Counted from the first letter of the stretch, positions 11,607 through 22,900 are shown. The stretch: 64,000 nucleotides of DNA from Zygnema cylindricum (GCA_037447655.1 JBBHKE010002594.1:28838-92837), one strand, 5' to 3'. Made by a program: numbers and translations. The notes: a model not told the origin generated them from the letters alone.

Positions 11607-12643
11607 TGTTGTAATTTATAAATCTTTATTTCAGTCAATAGGGGTAAAAGTAACTTAGGATATTTTTTCTAGTAGTCTACTATTAGACTTACCTTAATTA
11701 GTGTTACAATAGCGAGAGGTACAGTAGAGTGTATCGTACTGTATCGTACTTTTGCAGGGACACGTGTCGGCGAAATAACGTATGCAGGTTTTTGGAGTAG
11801 CGCCGACAATCAGCCATACGCGTCAAAAAGTTGACGATGCGATTCACATGATCAGACGAACAGGATCTATCCCGAGTATTTCGGAAACATATGGTACATC
11901 TCGACGGTACCATCGTCGATCGAATTCGTTCCAACGAACGCGATTCACCTGGGACCACAAGCGCGATTCACGAGGGACCACAAGCGTGATTCGCGTGGGA
12001 CCACAAGTGACGAAGCACTCAAGTGCTTCGTACTACATGACCACATTGGGCTGGACTTTAGCGGTCACCGCTGACTAAGCATTTGGAACGTTTTGTGTAC
12101 GGTTAGAACGTTTTGTGTACGGCTCAATTTCTGTAAATATCTGAATAACATTACTTTGTAGTTTAGTGTGATAAAAAATAGTGTTCCGCTAATCAAGTTT
12201 TAGAAATAGTAATTAGGTTTTTAAAGTACAGTAACGTACAGGTAGGATGCTTTGTCGTTAGTCAGGATAATAACCGTAGTAACGGTTACCCGAATTAGTG
12301 TAGATCAGTAGATACACACTGTGAGTATATAACTTAGAACTTAGACAATTTTGTAGCATCCAGTTTTGGGAATATGATTTTCTAAGGGCAGTTTTTGGGA
12401 AACTTCTAGACATCATATCTTATGGTTTACCGGGTCATTTTGGCTGCAATTTTAAGAATTGTCAGTTTGTTGTATTGTGTATCACTGTGACAAATTTGAA
12501 GCATATTGGCTTTCTGAGTCATATTTTGTGTCAGATCTAAGTTGGCTATTGAGTAGGTACTTTGATAGTTTCTGCTGTTTTTTCATGTCTACTTCCACTA
12601 CTACTGCTGGTTCACCGCCTGCAACGGTGGTTGTAGAACGACA
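11607..12643 (+). repeat. 5' LTR of element C, encoding the Gag start
   Basis: TG...CA-bounded. The gag start codon is at 12585, so the last 59 bp of the LTR encode the first residues of Gag (MSTSTTTAGSPPATVV...). The same bases recur at the end of the 3' LTR at 17740-17798. This proves they belong to the LTR and not to the internal region. Confidence 0.9.
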
Positions 12644-13560
12644 GGTTATGAGCCTTTCATCAAGGATTCCTATCTTCAATGGCCAAAAGTATGCTTACTG
12701 GGCGGCGATGGTTGAATCGTCGTTTGAAACGGCTGATTTATTGGGGGCCTTGGATGGCTCCCTTGATGAAACAGATCCAACTTGGGCGAAGAAGAATTCA
12801 ATGGCAAGGAACAATCTAATCCTTTGTATTTCATAAAATTTGGTCATGTCTCGACTGAAAATGAAGAAGGCGAGGGAGATTTGGACGTCTCTGAAATCCG
12901 CTTTTGAGAAAGCGAATGTTCAAGAGGAGCTTTTGGTGGCTGGAAAAATTTGGGGATACAAATACACGGGGGGATCTATGGTAGAGTATTGTGACAATTT
13001 TCATGCGCTCATTGATGCTCACTCTTCTGCTGGGGGGTCATTTCCTGAGTTTCAACAGGCATCTTTGCTTATTAGAGGTCTCCCTAGTAGCAGGAAGGGT
13101 GTGTCTAATCAATTAAAGAGTCATGATAAAGCTAGGTGGTCATTTCAGTTAGCATATAATCTTATATTGGAGGAAGAAACAAATACTAAACTCCTTGAGG
13201 GAGAAGGAAAAGTTGAAGCATTTGCAACAGACTTTGACAAAAGAATTTAGTTCAATCAGAATAGGAATCAGTTTAACCAGAATCATAATCAGTTTAATCA
13301 GAGGCAGAATAGGCCATCTACTGCTACTTGCTTCTATTGTTCTGAGAAGGGTCACGGATACAGGTACTGTCCTAAATTGAAGAAGGCTAATGAGACAGGT
13401 TTATACAGGCCAGGTTGGCAACAGAGCCAGTATCACAGAGGTTTTTCTGGAAATCCTTCACGTGGAAATGCTCTCTTTTCAGCTTCTGCAACTGATGCAG
13501 ATGAGTCACTAAGCTTCAATGAGCAAGAGGAGGCGGAGTTATTTGCTATGGCGGCTGCCA
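12585..13560 (+). pseudogene. gag of element C (copia nucleocapsid)
   Basis: Gag polyprotein part. It has an N-terminal Ser/Thr-rich leader from the LTR, then the conserved IPIFNGQKYAYWAAMVESSF block typical of copia Gag. A middle domain follows (WTSLKSAF, then GGSMVEYCDNFHALI). The C-terminal CCHC zinc knuckle CFYCSEKGHGYRYC (C-x2-C-x4-H-x4-C) lies at about 13330-13375, after an Asn/Gln-rich run. In-frame stops at 12834 (TAA; the C2 copy has CAA here) and 13248 (TAG) break an otherwise single frame. gag and pol lie in one frame, as usual for Ty1/copia elements of plants. Confidence 0.85.
12644..12654 (+). other. Primer-binding site: initiator tRNA-Met anticodon arm
   Basis: GGTTATGAGCC immediately follows the LTR end CA. 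It differs by one base from GGTTATGGGCC, the complement of the anticodon loop and 5' stem strand of plant initiator tRNA-Met, so a half-tRNA primer is expected. The site lies inside the gag reading frame and encodes Val-Met-Ser after a Gln codon that bridges the LTR junction. Confidence 0.75.
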
Positions 13561-14825
13561 TGGAGGGTCGAAAGGATGCAGGATGGATCATGGATCATGG
13601 AGCGTCTGCCCATATGTGTTGGAACAAGGCGGCTTTTACGAATCTGCAGCAAACATCTCCAAGGAGTATCTACTATGCTTGTGGCATGAGTGTTTAAACC
13701 TCAGCTCAGGGTGATGTATCTTTGATGGTAGATGTGGGTGGGAAGTAAGTAGAGAGAACCCTTCACAATGTTTTGTATGTTCCAGACTTTAAGAAAAATC
13801 TATTTTCTACATCATTAGTGGAGAGCAAAGGCTTTGAGGTTGTTCTGAAAGGAGGAAGACAAGTTGTTAGCAAGAAAGGGAAAGTGGCAGTAACAGGGAC
13901 TAGAGATGCTAGCAAAATGTAATGGATGGACATGGCGGAATATAAAGAAAATAATGTTCTCTACTCCATTGTTCAATCTGACAATGAGTTGTGGCATAAA
14001 AGATTAGGACATATGAACTATGATAGTCTTAAGAAAATGGTGAATTTGGGAAAAGTCGAGGGAGTTTCTCTCAGTTCTCATCCTATAAAATCATGTGATG
14101 GTTGCTCACTTGGCAAGATTCACAAATTGCCACTTCCACAGGAAACGGACCACAGATCGGAGAAAGTTCTACAACTAATACACTCTGATGTTCTCGGTCC
14201 TTCACAAGTGGCTTCAGCTGGAGGCATCCACTATATGGTTACATTCACAGATGACTACTCGAGGTACACTAAAGTCTACTTCATGCAACATAAGAGTGAA
14301 GTGTTCACTCACTTCAAACATTACAAAGCGTGGGCGGAAAAGCTTCATGGAGTTCCAATCTTGGCGTTGAGATCGGACAATGGGGGAGAATACACATCAA
14401 AAGAATTCGAAGAATTCCTCATTCAAGAAGGTATTAGTCACAATCTTACTGTTCCTTACACACCAGAACAAAATGATGTTTCTAAAAGATTAAATAGAAC
14501 CGTGACAGAGAGTGCTCGGTCCATGCTTGCAGATAAAGGGCTAGATTTGAAATTCTGGGTTGAAGCACTAAACTGTGGTGTTTATATTAAGAATAGAATT
14601 GCTTCTAGATCTGTTAGCACCACACCTTATGAGCTTTGGACAGGAAAGAAACCTGATGTTAGCCACTTTAAAATCTTTGGCAGCAAGTGTTTTATTCTAG
14701 ATACTTCACAGGATAGATGGAAAATGGAGCCTAAGGGCTTACCAGGAATTCTTATGGGGTATGATGATAACGCAAAGGGATATAGGGTTTTTGTATTTGA
14801 GAAACAGAAAAGTAATTATTTCTAG
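13561..14825 (+). pseudogene. Protease and integrase of element C
   Basis: Protease begins near 13585. The expected D-S-G-A active site reads D-H-G-A (GAT CAT GGA GCG). Integrase follows: an N-terminal zinc-binding domain with WHKRLGHM and CDGC (about 13990-14110), the first catalytic Asp in HSDVLGP, the second in RSDNGGEYTS. The catalytic Glu of the VAERLNRT motif is replaced by Lys (VSKRLNRT, near 14485). The GKKPDVSHFKIFGS block typical of copia integrase C-termini is present. Stops at 13695, 13746 and 13920 and a single-base insertion near 14805 disrupt the frame. A multiply dead enzyme with clear family identity. Confidence 0.85.
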
Positions 14826-16761
14826 GAATATCCAGATTAAAGATGAACAGGATTCGGTTGATCTTTTTAAATTACCAGATCAACCGGCGAAAGAAAAGCA
14901 AGAGTATGTCATTTTTCACCATACTCAGCGAGTCTACTTTCCAACGGCAAGTACGACACCTCTTTCTCCAGCTCCTCTAGTGCCTTTACAGGATGCATCG
15001 CAACAAGATACCCCTCGGGTGGAAGGAACTACTACAGACTCTGTACAGGATCAAATTACGGTTCAACCTAAACAGAAAAATCAGAGGTTGCCGACGATCT
15101 CAGCCTCAGAATTTCGGGGGGGAAAGAGATCTAGCAGCCGTCTGCAATCAAGCTCTCACTTTTCTTTTTTTGCAGCTACAGAGGAGCCTCTAACGATCCA
15201 GGAGGCCTTCTCATCACCTGAGAGAAATCAGTGGATCGAGGCGGCAAACGATGAAATGAAGTCTATTATGGAGGCACAGACATGGGAGTTGGTGGATCTT
15301 CCTCCGGGCAGAAAAGCCATCGGCAGCAAATAGGTATTCAAGGTGAAGCTGAACCCGGACAACACAATCGAAAGATATAAGGCGAGACTAGTGGCCAAGG
15401 GGTATAATCAAAAAAAAGGTATTGACTTTGAGGAAACCTTCTCTCCTGTTGTCAGATTTCCCACTGTCAGAATTTTTCTAAGTCTAGCTGCTATAGAGAA
15501 TATGGAAATACAACAAATGGATGTTAAAATTGCTTTCTTGCATGGAGAGTTAGAAGAAACCATTTATATGAAACAACCTGAAATGTACGTTGAAAAGGGA
15601 AAGGAAGAATTAGTGTGTAAATTGATGAAATCTTTATATGGGCTAAAGCAAGCCCCGCGTCAGTGGAATTTGAAGTTAGATGAGTTTTTGACTGGGCTGG
15701 GATTTAAGAGAATTAGCTCAGATCATTCTGTATATGTCTTACAAGGGGAGGATGGAATACTTTACATTGCTGTATATGTGGATGACTTATTATTAATAAG
15801 TAAGTAAATGGATGAAATAAACCGCATTAAAGGTGCTTTAAGGTCTAGGTTCGAGATGAAGGACCTCGGTGAGGCCAAATACATTTTAGGAATACAGGTA
15901 GAAAGAGACAGAAACAAGAGGCTGATTATGTTGACTCAGAAAGAAGCAATAGGTAATATGCTAGAAAGATTTGAAATGAAAGATGTGAAAGGATCCGTAA
16001 CTCCCATGGAATTCAGGCAGAAATTGGAAGGAATTGATACAGATTCAGGCATAATTGTCGGTGAGAGTTTAGAGACAGGGGAGGAAGTTTTTATGGCTTC
16101 AAAGCCATATAGACAAGTAGTTGGAAGCCTTATATATTTTATGAATTGTACGAAACCCGACATTGCAGCAGCTGTGGGAGTCTTGAGTAGAAGTCTGCAG
16201 AATCCTAAAAGGGCAGACTGGGAAGCAACAAAAAGAGTGTTGAGATATCTTGCAGGTACTCGAAATCTCAAGCTTGTTCTCGGAGGAGGAGAGGTGAAAA
16301 TCTAGACGTGGAGTGATGCTAGCTATGGGGACATGCCAAGCCGGAAATCTACAACCGGCTTCGTTTTGAAGATTGGAGACGGAACTTGCTGCTATAGTAG
16401 CAAATTACAAAAGGTTACAGCTCAATCCACAATGGAGTCAGAATATATGGCAGCAGCTTCCGCCCTCAAGGAGCTCCTATGGGTCAAGTCCATTTTACAA
16501 GAACTTGGGTATATGGAAATTGGCCCTCAAGCTATCTGGTGTGACAACCAAGCTGCCATAGCAATTGCCTCTAACCCCAGCCATCACTTTAAGAGCAAAC
16601 ATATGGATGTTAGACTTCACTTTGTTAGAGAAAAAGTACTTGCAAAAGTCGTTAAATTGTGTTACTTACCAGATGAGAAGATGGTGGCTGACATGTTAAC
16701 AAAAGCCGTTCCTGCTCCTAAGTTACAATTTTGCAGAGATGTTATTGGACTAAGTGAGTAA
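14806..16761 (+). pseudogene. Reverse transcriptase and RNase H of element C
   Basis: After a Ser/Pro/Gln-rich linker, RVT_2-type RT runs from about 15180. It shows KLNPDNTIERYKARLVAKG, QQMDVK (first catalytic Asp), SLYGLKQAPRQW and YVDDLLL (active site, near 15775). RNase H runs from about 16140 to 16761: TWSDASYGD, the Glu of MESEY, CDNQAA, and the terminal VADMLTK typical of copia. In-frame stops at 15331 (TAG replacing the Trp of KWVF), 15805 and 16303 kill the protein, though the frame is otherwise open. The gene ends in GLSE-stop, 23 bp before the 3' LTR. Confidence 0.9.
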
Positions 16762-16772
16762 CTGAGTCTAAA

Positions 16773-16784
16773 GATTTAGGGGAG
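16773..16784 (+). other. Polypurine tract of element C
   Basis: GATTTAGGGGAG lies directly before the 3' LTR TG at 16785. Other elements show the equivalent AAGGGGAG or AAAGGGAG run in the same spot, as expected for the plus-strand primer. Confidence 0.75.
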
Positions 16785-17798
16785 TGTTGTAATTTATAAA
16801 GCTTTAACTTAGGATATTTTTTCTAGTAGTCTACTATAAGACTTACCTTAATAAGTGTTACAGTAGCGAGAGGTACAGTAGAGTGTACTGTACTGTATCG
16901 TACTTTTGCAGGGACACGTGTCGGCGAAATAACGTATGCAGGTTTTTGGAGTAGCGCCGACAATCAGCCATACGCGTCAAAAAGTTGACGATGCGATTCA
17001 CATGATCAGACGAACAAGATCTATCCCGAGTATTCCGGAAACATATGGTACATCTCGACGGTACCATCGTCGATCGAATTCGTTCCAACGGACGCGATTC
17101 ACCTGGGACCACAAGCGCGATTCACGAGGGACCACAAGCGTGATTCGCGTGGGACCACAAGTGACGAAGCACTCAAGTGCTTCGTACTACATGACCACAG
17201 TAGGCTGGACTTTTGCGGTCACCGCTGACTAAGCATTTGGAACGTTTTGTGTACGGTTAGAACGTTTTGTGTACGATTCAATTTCTGTAAATATCTGAAT
17301 AAACATTAGTTTGTAGTTTAGTGTGATAAAAAATAGTGTTCCGCTAATCAAGTTTTAGAAATAGTAATTAGGTTTTTAAAGTACAGTAACGTACAGGTAG
17401 GATGCTTTGTCGTTAGTCAGGATAATAACCGTAGTAACGGTTACCCAAATTAGTGTAGATCAGTAGATACACACTGTGAGTATAATACTTAGAACTTAGA
17501 CAATTTTGTAGCATCCAGTTTTGGGAATATGATTTTCTAAGGGCAGTTTTTGGGAAACCTCTAGACATCATATCTTATGGTTTACTGGGTCATTTTGGCT
17601 GCAATTTTAAGAATTGTCAGTTTGTTGTATTGTGTATCACTGTGACAAATTTGAAGCATATTGGCTTTCTGAGTCATATTTTGTGTCAGATCTAAGTTGG
17701 CTGTTGAGTAGGTACTTTGATAGTTTCTGTTGTTTTTTCATGTCTACTTCCACTACTACTGCTGGTTCACCGCTTGCAACGGTGGTTGTAGAACGACA
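16785..17798 (+). repeat. 3' LTR of element C
   Basis: Close copy of 11607-12643, lacking about 24 bp near its start (AGTCAATAGGGGTAAAA region). It ends GTAGAACGACA, followed by the target duplication GCGAC and then by the resumed C2 LTR. Confidence 0.95.
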
Positions 17799-17803
17799 GC
17801 GAC

Positions 17804-18613
17804 CGATACCCAGATACACGTGTCACAAATCATACGAGAGGGTTCAGCGAATCGAACGGACGAAGACTAATCCAAACATCTGAGAGAGAATTGTGAGAGA
17901 TCGAAAGTTTGTCGTCCATACAAACATATTCGACAAACGCGATCAATGTGGGGACCACAATGAGTAAGTGCGTCGTAAGCACTAAGGATTTTCGTACCAT
18001 GAGATCAACATTTATCTGGACTTTTGTGATGAATGCTGACTAAGCATTGGCAACATTATTGTACTGACGTTATTTGTAAATATCACGAAAACAAATTGTT
18101 CGCGTTTAGTGCATTAGAATTTAGTGTTACAGTGTTCATTTAGCGACAAGTAGTAAGTAGGGTTTTGAAAGTACTCACGGTACAAATACGTACAGGTTGT
18201 ATACTCTGTCCTAAGTCAGGATAGTACTGTAGTAGGACCACCCGAATTAGTGTGACGGCCACCCGAATTAATGTGACCAGTAGATACTCTTTGTGAGTAT
18301 ATAGTTTAAGACTTAGCCAATTTTGAATAATCCAGTTTTGGGATTTTGATGTTTTAAGGGCAATTTTTGGGAAACTTCTAGACATCATATCTTATGGTTT
18401 ACATGTTCATTTGGGCTACAATTTTTAGAATTGTTAGTTTACTATGTTGTGTATCACATTGGCATATTTGAGGAATATTGGCATTTTGAGTCATATTTTG
18501 TGTTAGCTGAAAGTTAGCTGTTAAGTAGGTGGTTGATAGTTTTTGCTCTTTTTCATGTCTACTTCCACTATTACTGCTGATTCTCCTCCTGCAACGGTGG
18601 TTGTAGAACAACT
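17804..18613 (+). repeat. Second part of the 5' LTR of element C2
   Basis: Continues the C2 LTR after the element C insertion (CGATACCCAGATACACGTG). It includes blocks shared with the C LTR: GCTGACTAAGCATT, GTGAGTATATAG, and the pair TTTTGGGA / GGGCAATTTTTGGGAAAC. It carries the gag ATG at 18555 and ends near GTAGAACAACT. The next bases, TGTTATGGGCC at 18614-18624, are the primer-binding site with its first G changed. Confidence 0.8.
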
Positions 18614-19793
18614 TGTTATGGGCCTTAGGTCAAGAATTCATATTTTTAATGTCCAAAAGTATACATACTGGGCGGCGATGGTTGAATCTTCGTTTGAAAC
18701 TGCTAACTTATTAGGGGTCTTAGATGGCTCCCTTAATGAAACAGATCCGAGTTGGGCGAAAAGGAATTCAATGGCAAGGAACAATCTCATTCTGCGTATT
18801 TCACAAAAATCTTGTCATGTCTCGACTGAAAATGAAGAACGCGAGGGGGATTTGGACATCACTGAAATCTGCTTTTGAGAAAGCGAACTTCCAAGAAGAG
18901 CTCTTGGTGGCTGAAAAAGTTTAGGGGTACTAATACTCGGGGGGAAACATGGTTGAGTATTGTCACAATTTTCGTGCTCTTATTGATGCACACTCTTCTG
19001 CTGGTTGCTCTTTCCTTGAGTTTTATTAGACAACTTTGCTTATTAGAGGTCTCCTTAGTAACATGAAAGGTGTGTCTATTCAATTAAAAAGTCATGATAA
19101 GGCTAGCTGGTAATTAACATATAATAGCATATAATTTTATATTGGAGGAAAAGTCTAATACTAAAATCCTTGAAAAACAAGGATAGGTTGAAGCTTTTGC
19201 CATAAAATTTGACAAAATAAATCATGGTAATCACAACATGAATCAATTTAACCAAAATCAAAATCAGTTCAATCAGTATACTCAGAGGTCAAATACGCCA
19301 TCCTCTACTACGTGTTTTTATTGCTCTGAGAAAGGATATGGATACAGAAACTGCCCTAAGCTGTAAAAGGCAAATGAGATAATGTTTATACAGGCCAACT
19401 CGGCAGCAAAGCCAATACCACAAAGGCTTTTCTAGGAATCCTACCCCTAAAAATGCTCTGTTTTCACCTTTTGCAACGTATGCAGATGAGTCTCTGAGCT
19501 TCACTGAGCAAGAGAATGGGGGCAGCCATGGAGGGTCTAAAGGATGCAGGATAGATCATGGACATGGGACTATCGTCCCACATGTGCTGGAACAAGGCGG
19601 CTTTGACAAATCTGTATCAAACATCTCCAAAGAGTATCTACTATGCTTTGGCATGAGTGTTCAAACTTCAGCTCAGGGTGATGTATCTTTGATGGTAGAT
19701 GTGGGGGGAAAGTTGGTAAAGAGAACTCTTTACAATTTTTTTGTATGTTCCAAACTTTAAGAAGAATCTTTTTTCTAGATCCCTAGTGGAGAG
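18555..19793 (+). pseudogene. gag and start of protease of element C2
   Basis: Diverged copy of the element C gag: MSTSTITADSPPATVVVEQ, then RIHIFNVQKYTYWAAMVESSF, then a frameshift near 18805. The zinc knuckle CFYCSEKGYGYRNC (about 19310-19355) has lost its His (Tyr instead). The protease active site near 19555 reads D-M-G. Many stops follow. The gene is interrupted at GAGAG (19789-19793) by element A2 and resumes at 26277. More decayed than C, matching its role as older host. Confidence 0.85.
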
Positions 19794-20857
19794 TTAAACT
19801 CTGAGACCTCCCTAAGTCCTCGGAGTGGATAGCTTCCAAGAAGCCTTTAGGATAACCCTGACCCCTTTGTGTTTCAGCAAGAACAACTTCCACCTTGGCA
19901 GTCAAATACTCTGACCAACTTCTTCCCTGTGAAGGCAAGACTTCCTTGAGTCGATAGCAAAAAGAATCTCTGAATTTGCTCCTCGAGCACTAAGTTATGG
20001 AGGGTCAAAGTTGACCTTTTGTACAGAAGCTCTTTGGGAGAGAGGGTCCTATCTCCTATTTTTCTCAAGTTTTATCTCTCTCACAGACTCTATCTACTGA
20101 TGTACGAAGCCAATCAGATTTCTCCTCCGTACACAAAAGTATTGTTGTCGGTGTACTTTCTATACGAACATTGTACGACATGCCCTAAATGTCGACAAGT
20201 GGTTTATCCGGATTCGCTCCCTTAATCCTCGGAGATGCCGCGATCCAATGTTAGTCCGCCACGTGTAATCCGATGTGGCGATGATCATAAACCGCCGAAA
20301 ATCTCTTCCGCGATCTCGGCGTTTAATTTCGGCCGTCCGATTAAATTCACATTTAATCGTAGCCATAATAAATACATACGCCGTATTCGTTTCGGTAAAG
20401 AAATAAATGCGCGGCATTCGTTTCTTATCCATACCGTAATCCGTACTTTTACATTATTGGATCTATATCTCCCGTAAATTTATTTTAATTAAATGAACTA
20501 TCAAACGTATAAATGTTTAATTAATTATCGAACCCTACATTACGTAACACTATCTCTAGAGTTAACGGTTAAAGCTACTGGCTACCGGCTGATTACCGGC
20601 CTGCAGGTTCTAGGTTCAAAACCTAGAGGTGGCATATATATTTTAGTAAATACATCCTTAATTATAAATGAACTAATATTTATATCCCGTAAACCTCTAG
20701 ATAGCCTAGGTAGCCATGGCTCTAGCTTCCTCTCCAATATTAGTGACTGCGACAAGTTTGAGAGTTGGAGAGAGAAGTTAGAGGTAGACTGCCTTGGCTT
20801 CTTTCTATATTTCTATTCAGACCTAGAAAATACTTTAAAAAACCATTAATTTCTATA
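19794..20857 (-). repeat. 3' LTR of element A2
   Basis: A-type LTR. On its plus strand at about 20548-20636 lies the best preserved tRNA-like block in the window (listed separately). It has a CCACGTGT core near 20260 and TACAAAAGGTCAACTTTGACC on the minus strand near 20020, where the TATA box is expected. AGCCATGGCT lies near 20713. Confidence 0.9.
20548..20636 (+). other. tRNA-like block, antisense to the LTR
   Basis: Reads like a degenerate tRNA gene. An A-box/D-arm-like AGTTAACGGTTAAAGC lies at about 20560-20575. An anticodon-arm-like hairpin CCGG-CTGATTA-CCGG follows at about 20586-20600. A perfect T-arm CTAGG-TTCAAAA-CCTAG (5-bp stem, 7-base loop, B-box-like GGTTCAAAACC) follows at about 20611-20627. 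There is no convincing acceptor stem, so it is not a functional tRNA. The same place in the sister LTR (25972-26040) keeps the D and anticodon arms but has lost the T-arm. Confidence 0.55.
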
Positions 20858-21530
20858 CTCCCCTTCTTTTCTAGTCAATCTTTAATTTCAAACCACACTT
20901 CTCCTTGTAGAAAATTTGCTTAGGGGAAGGCACAGGTTTGGTCATTATATCTGCTACCATCTCACTATCTGGTCGGTACTCTAAACTGATTATTTTGTTT
21001 TCTACTTTCTCTCTAACAAAGCTGAGTCTAATGTCCATGTGTTTGGCTTTAAAATGATTTCTAGGATTGGCAGAAATAGCGATTGCTGCCTGATTATCAC
21101 AAAATATTTTCTGCACACCACTCTTAAGGTGACCAAGCTCACCAAGCAAAGACTTGACCCACATCAATTCTTTTACGGCAGAGGAAGAGGCCATGTACTC
21201 AGCCTCCATGGTGGACTGAGCAATAACTTTTTGCTGTTTGCTACTCCAACAGCAAGCCCCATCACCCAAATATAATACATATCCAGAATTGCATCTCCTC
21301 ATCGGAGCATCACCATAACTGGCATCACTCCAAGTAGTGATGTCAGTATTCTCCCCACCCAAATGCAACCATAGATCCCTAGTTCCTATCAAGTATCTAA
21401 GGACTCTCTTAGCTGCCTCCCTATTCCTCTTAGTGGGAGCATTTAGACTTCTACTCAGCACCCCTACAGCTGCAGCTAAATCTAGCCGGGTACAATTCAT
21501 AAAATAGATTAGACTTCCCCACTACTTACC
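20858..21530 (-). pseudogene. RNase H domain of element A2
   Basis: C-terminal part of the polyprotein, open for 209 residues from 21500 to 20871. Motifs include ITTWSDASYGDAP, SGYVLYLGDGACCWSSKQQK, the Glu of MEAEYMAS, ELMWVKSLL and CDNQAAIA. The terminal VADIMTKPVPSPK is followed by CGLKLKID-stop at 20871. The catalytic Asp and Glu residues appear intact. A stop near 21500 and a short gap separate it from RT, so it could not be made as part of a full polyprotein. Confidence 0.9.
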
Positions 21531-21539
21531 TGTAAGGAA

Positions 21540-22830
21540 TAGTCTGCATGAACTTCTATTTTTCAGAAGATAATTCCTCGTCTAAGACTATGACTCCTTC
21601 TTCCTCACTCCCCTCACTTCCCTTCTTCAACTCCTTTGGAGTTGTAGAACTATTATTTTTATCCATTTTAAATTTTTCAAACATGTTCGCTATTGCTTCC
21701 TTTTTAGTCAATCTTATAATCTTTCTCTTTCGGTCTCTCTCTACTTTAATTCCCAAAAAATATTTTGCTTCCCCATTTCCTTCATTTCAAATCTCCCCTT
21801 AAGATCGTTTTTCAGTTTATTAATTTTCTCCATTGATTTACTTAAAACAAGCAAATCATCAACATAAATTGCAATAAAATTCAAACTTTCCTCATCTTCA
21901 AAAACATAGATTGAGTGATCTGAGCTGATCCGGGTATAACACAGACCGGTAAGAAACTCATCAAGCTTCTTATTCCACTGTCGAGGCGCCTGTTTCAAAC
22001 CATAAAGGGATTTAATCAGCCAGCATACCTTTCTCTCCTCTCCTTCCTCCACAAACCCTTCGGGTTGTCGTATGAAGATCTCCTCTTCCAATTCTCCATG
22101 CAAAAAGGTTGTTTTGATGTCCATCTGGTGCACTTCCATGTCTTCCGCTGCTGCCACACTGAGAAGTATGCGAATGGAGGGAAATCTGACCACCGGGGCA
22201 AAGGTTTCCTCGTAGTTAATTCCCTCCTTTTGTGTAAATCCCTTTGCCACTAGTAGGGCCTTGTAGCGCTCGATTGTGTTATCTTGGTTCAGTTTTAATT
22301 TGAAAACCCACTTACAACTGATTCGTTTTCGGTTAGGTGGACAATCCACCAGCTCCCAAGAATCGGCTGCCATAATTGAGACCATCTCCTCATTGATGGC
22401 TATCTTCCACCGGTTTCTTTCTGGAGAAGTCATCGCCTCTCCATAAGTCTGAGGTCCATCTTGATGAGATAGTTTTGTTACCTTGTTTATTAACCTGTTT
22501 TTCTTGCAATCTTTTGCTACTTCTCCTTCCCCCCTCAAAATCTGAGGCCAGAATAGATGGTTCTCGTGGATTCTTTCGAACAATCTCGGCTTCTCCCCTA
22601 TCCCTTGATTCTGAATCCATTTCCACCACGTCTTCCGCTACGGGTAGAGTTGTCACTGTAGTTTCCACAGCCGAGTCCTTTTCGATCTGATTTGTACCTG
22701 CAAGAATGTTATCTTCTCTAAAACTTGGATAATTAGGAAGCTCAAAGTCATCGAAATTTTCTGACTCAAATCTGATTTTTACTGACTTTGTATACTTGAA
22801 GGGATCCACATACTTTCCTTCATCCATAAC
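21540..22830 (-). pseudogene. Reverse transcriptase of element A2
   Basis: RVT_2-type RT readable in two overlapping frames. 22827-22390 is the linker with SILASDFEGGRRSSKRLQ. 22583-21741 is RT proper: WELVDCPPNRKR, CKWVFKLKLNQDNTIERYKA, HQMDIK, SLYGLKQAPRQWNKKLDEFL, and YVDDLLVLSK near 21850-21880. A frameshift near 21745 moves the next part (GIKVERDRKRKIIRLTKKEA, from 21756) into another frame. The RT core is one of the best preserved in the window. Confidence 0.9.
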
Positions 22831-22900
22831 TACTACATGCTTTACTAAGATTATATCTTCCCTTTTTAGATCATAAACTCTATATCCTTTAATATCCTCA

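Larger units (their letters stand above)
11607..17798 (+). mobile_element. Full-length Ty1/copia element C
   Basis: A complete 6192-bp element. The LTRs at 11607-12643 (1037 bp) and 16785-17798 (1014 bp) begin TGTTGTAATT and end GAACGACA. The 5-bp target duplication GCGAC is present on both sides (11602-11606 and 17799-17803). A primer-binding site lies at 12644-12654 and a polypurine tract (TTAGGGGAG) ends at 16784. The LTRs are nearly identical apart from a gap of about 24 bp in the 3' copy, so insertion is fairly recent. Even so, the single gag-pol frame carries eight in-frame stops and one frameshift. It lies inside the LTR of the related element C2. Confidence 0.95.

Noticed and set aside
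12834-16303. Possible recoding of TAA/TAG as Gln, because some stops replace CAA
   Set aside because: Other stops replace Trp, Tyr and probably Ser or Leu when compared with sister copies, and genuine element ends also use TAA and TAG. Ordinary decay explains the pattern.
17614-17883. A distinct 89-residue gene at the right end of element C
   Set aside because: It is the LTR copy of the Gag start running past the LTR end and target duplication into C2 LTR sequence.
20548-20636. A functional tRNA-Ile gene (GAT in the anticodon-like loop)
   Set aside because: No acceptor stem, an unusual base after the anticodon, and the block recurs in a dozen LTRs in degenerate form. It is tRNA-like, not a tRNA gene.
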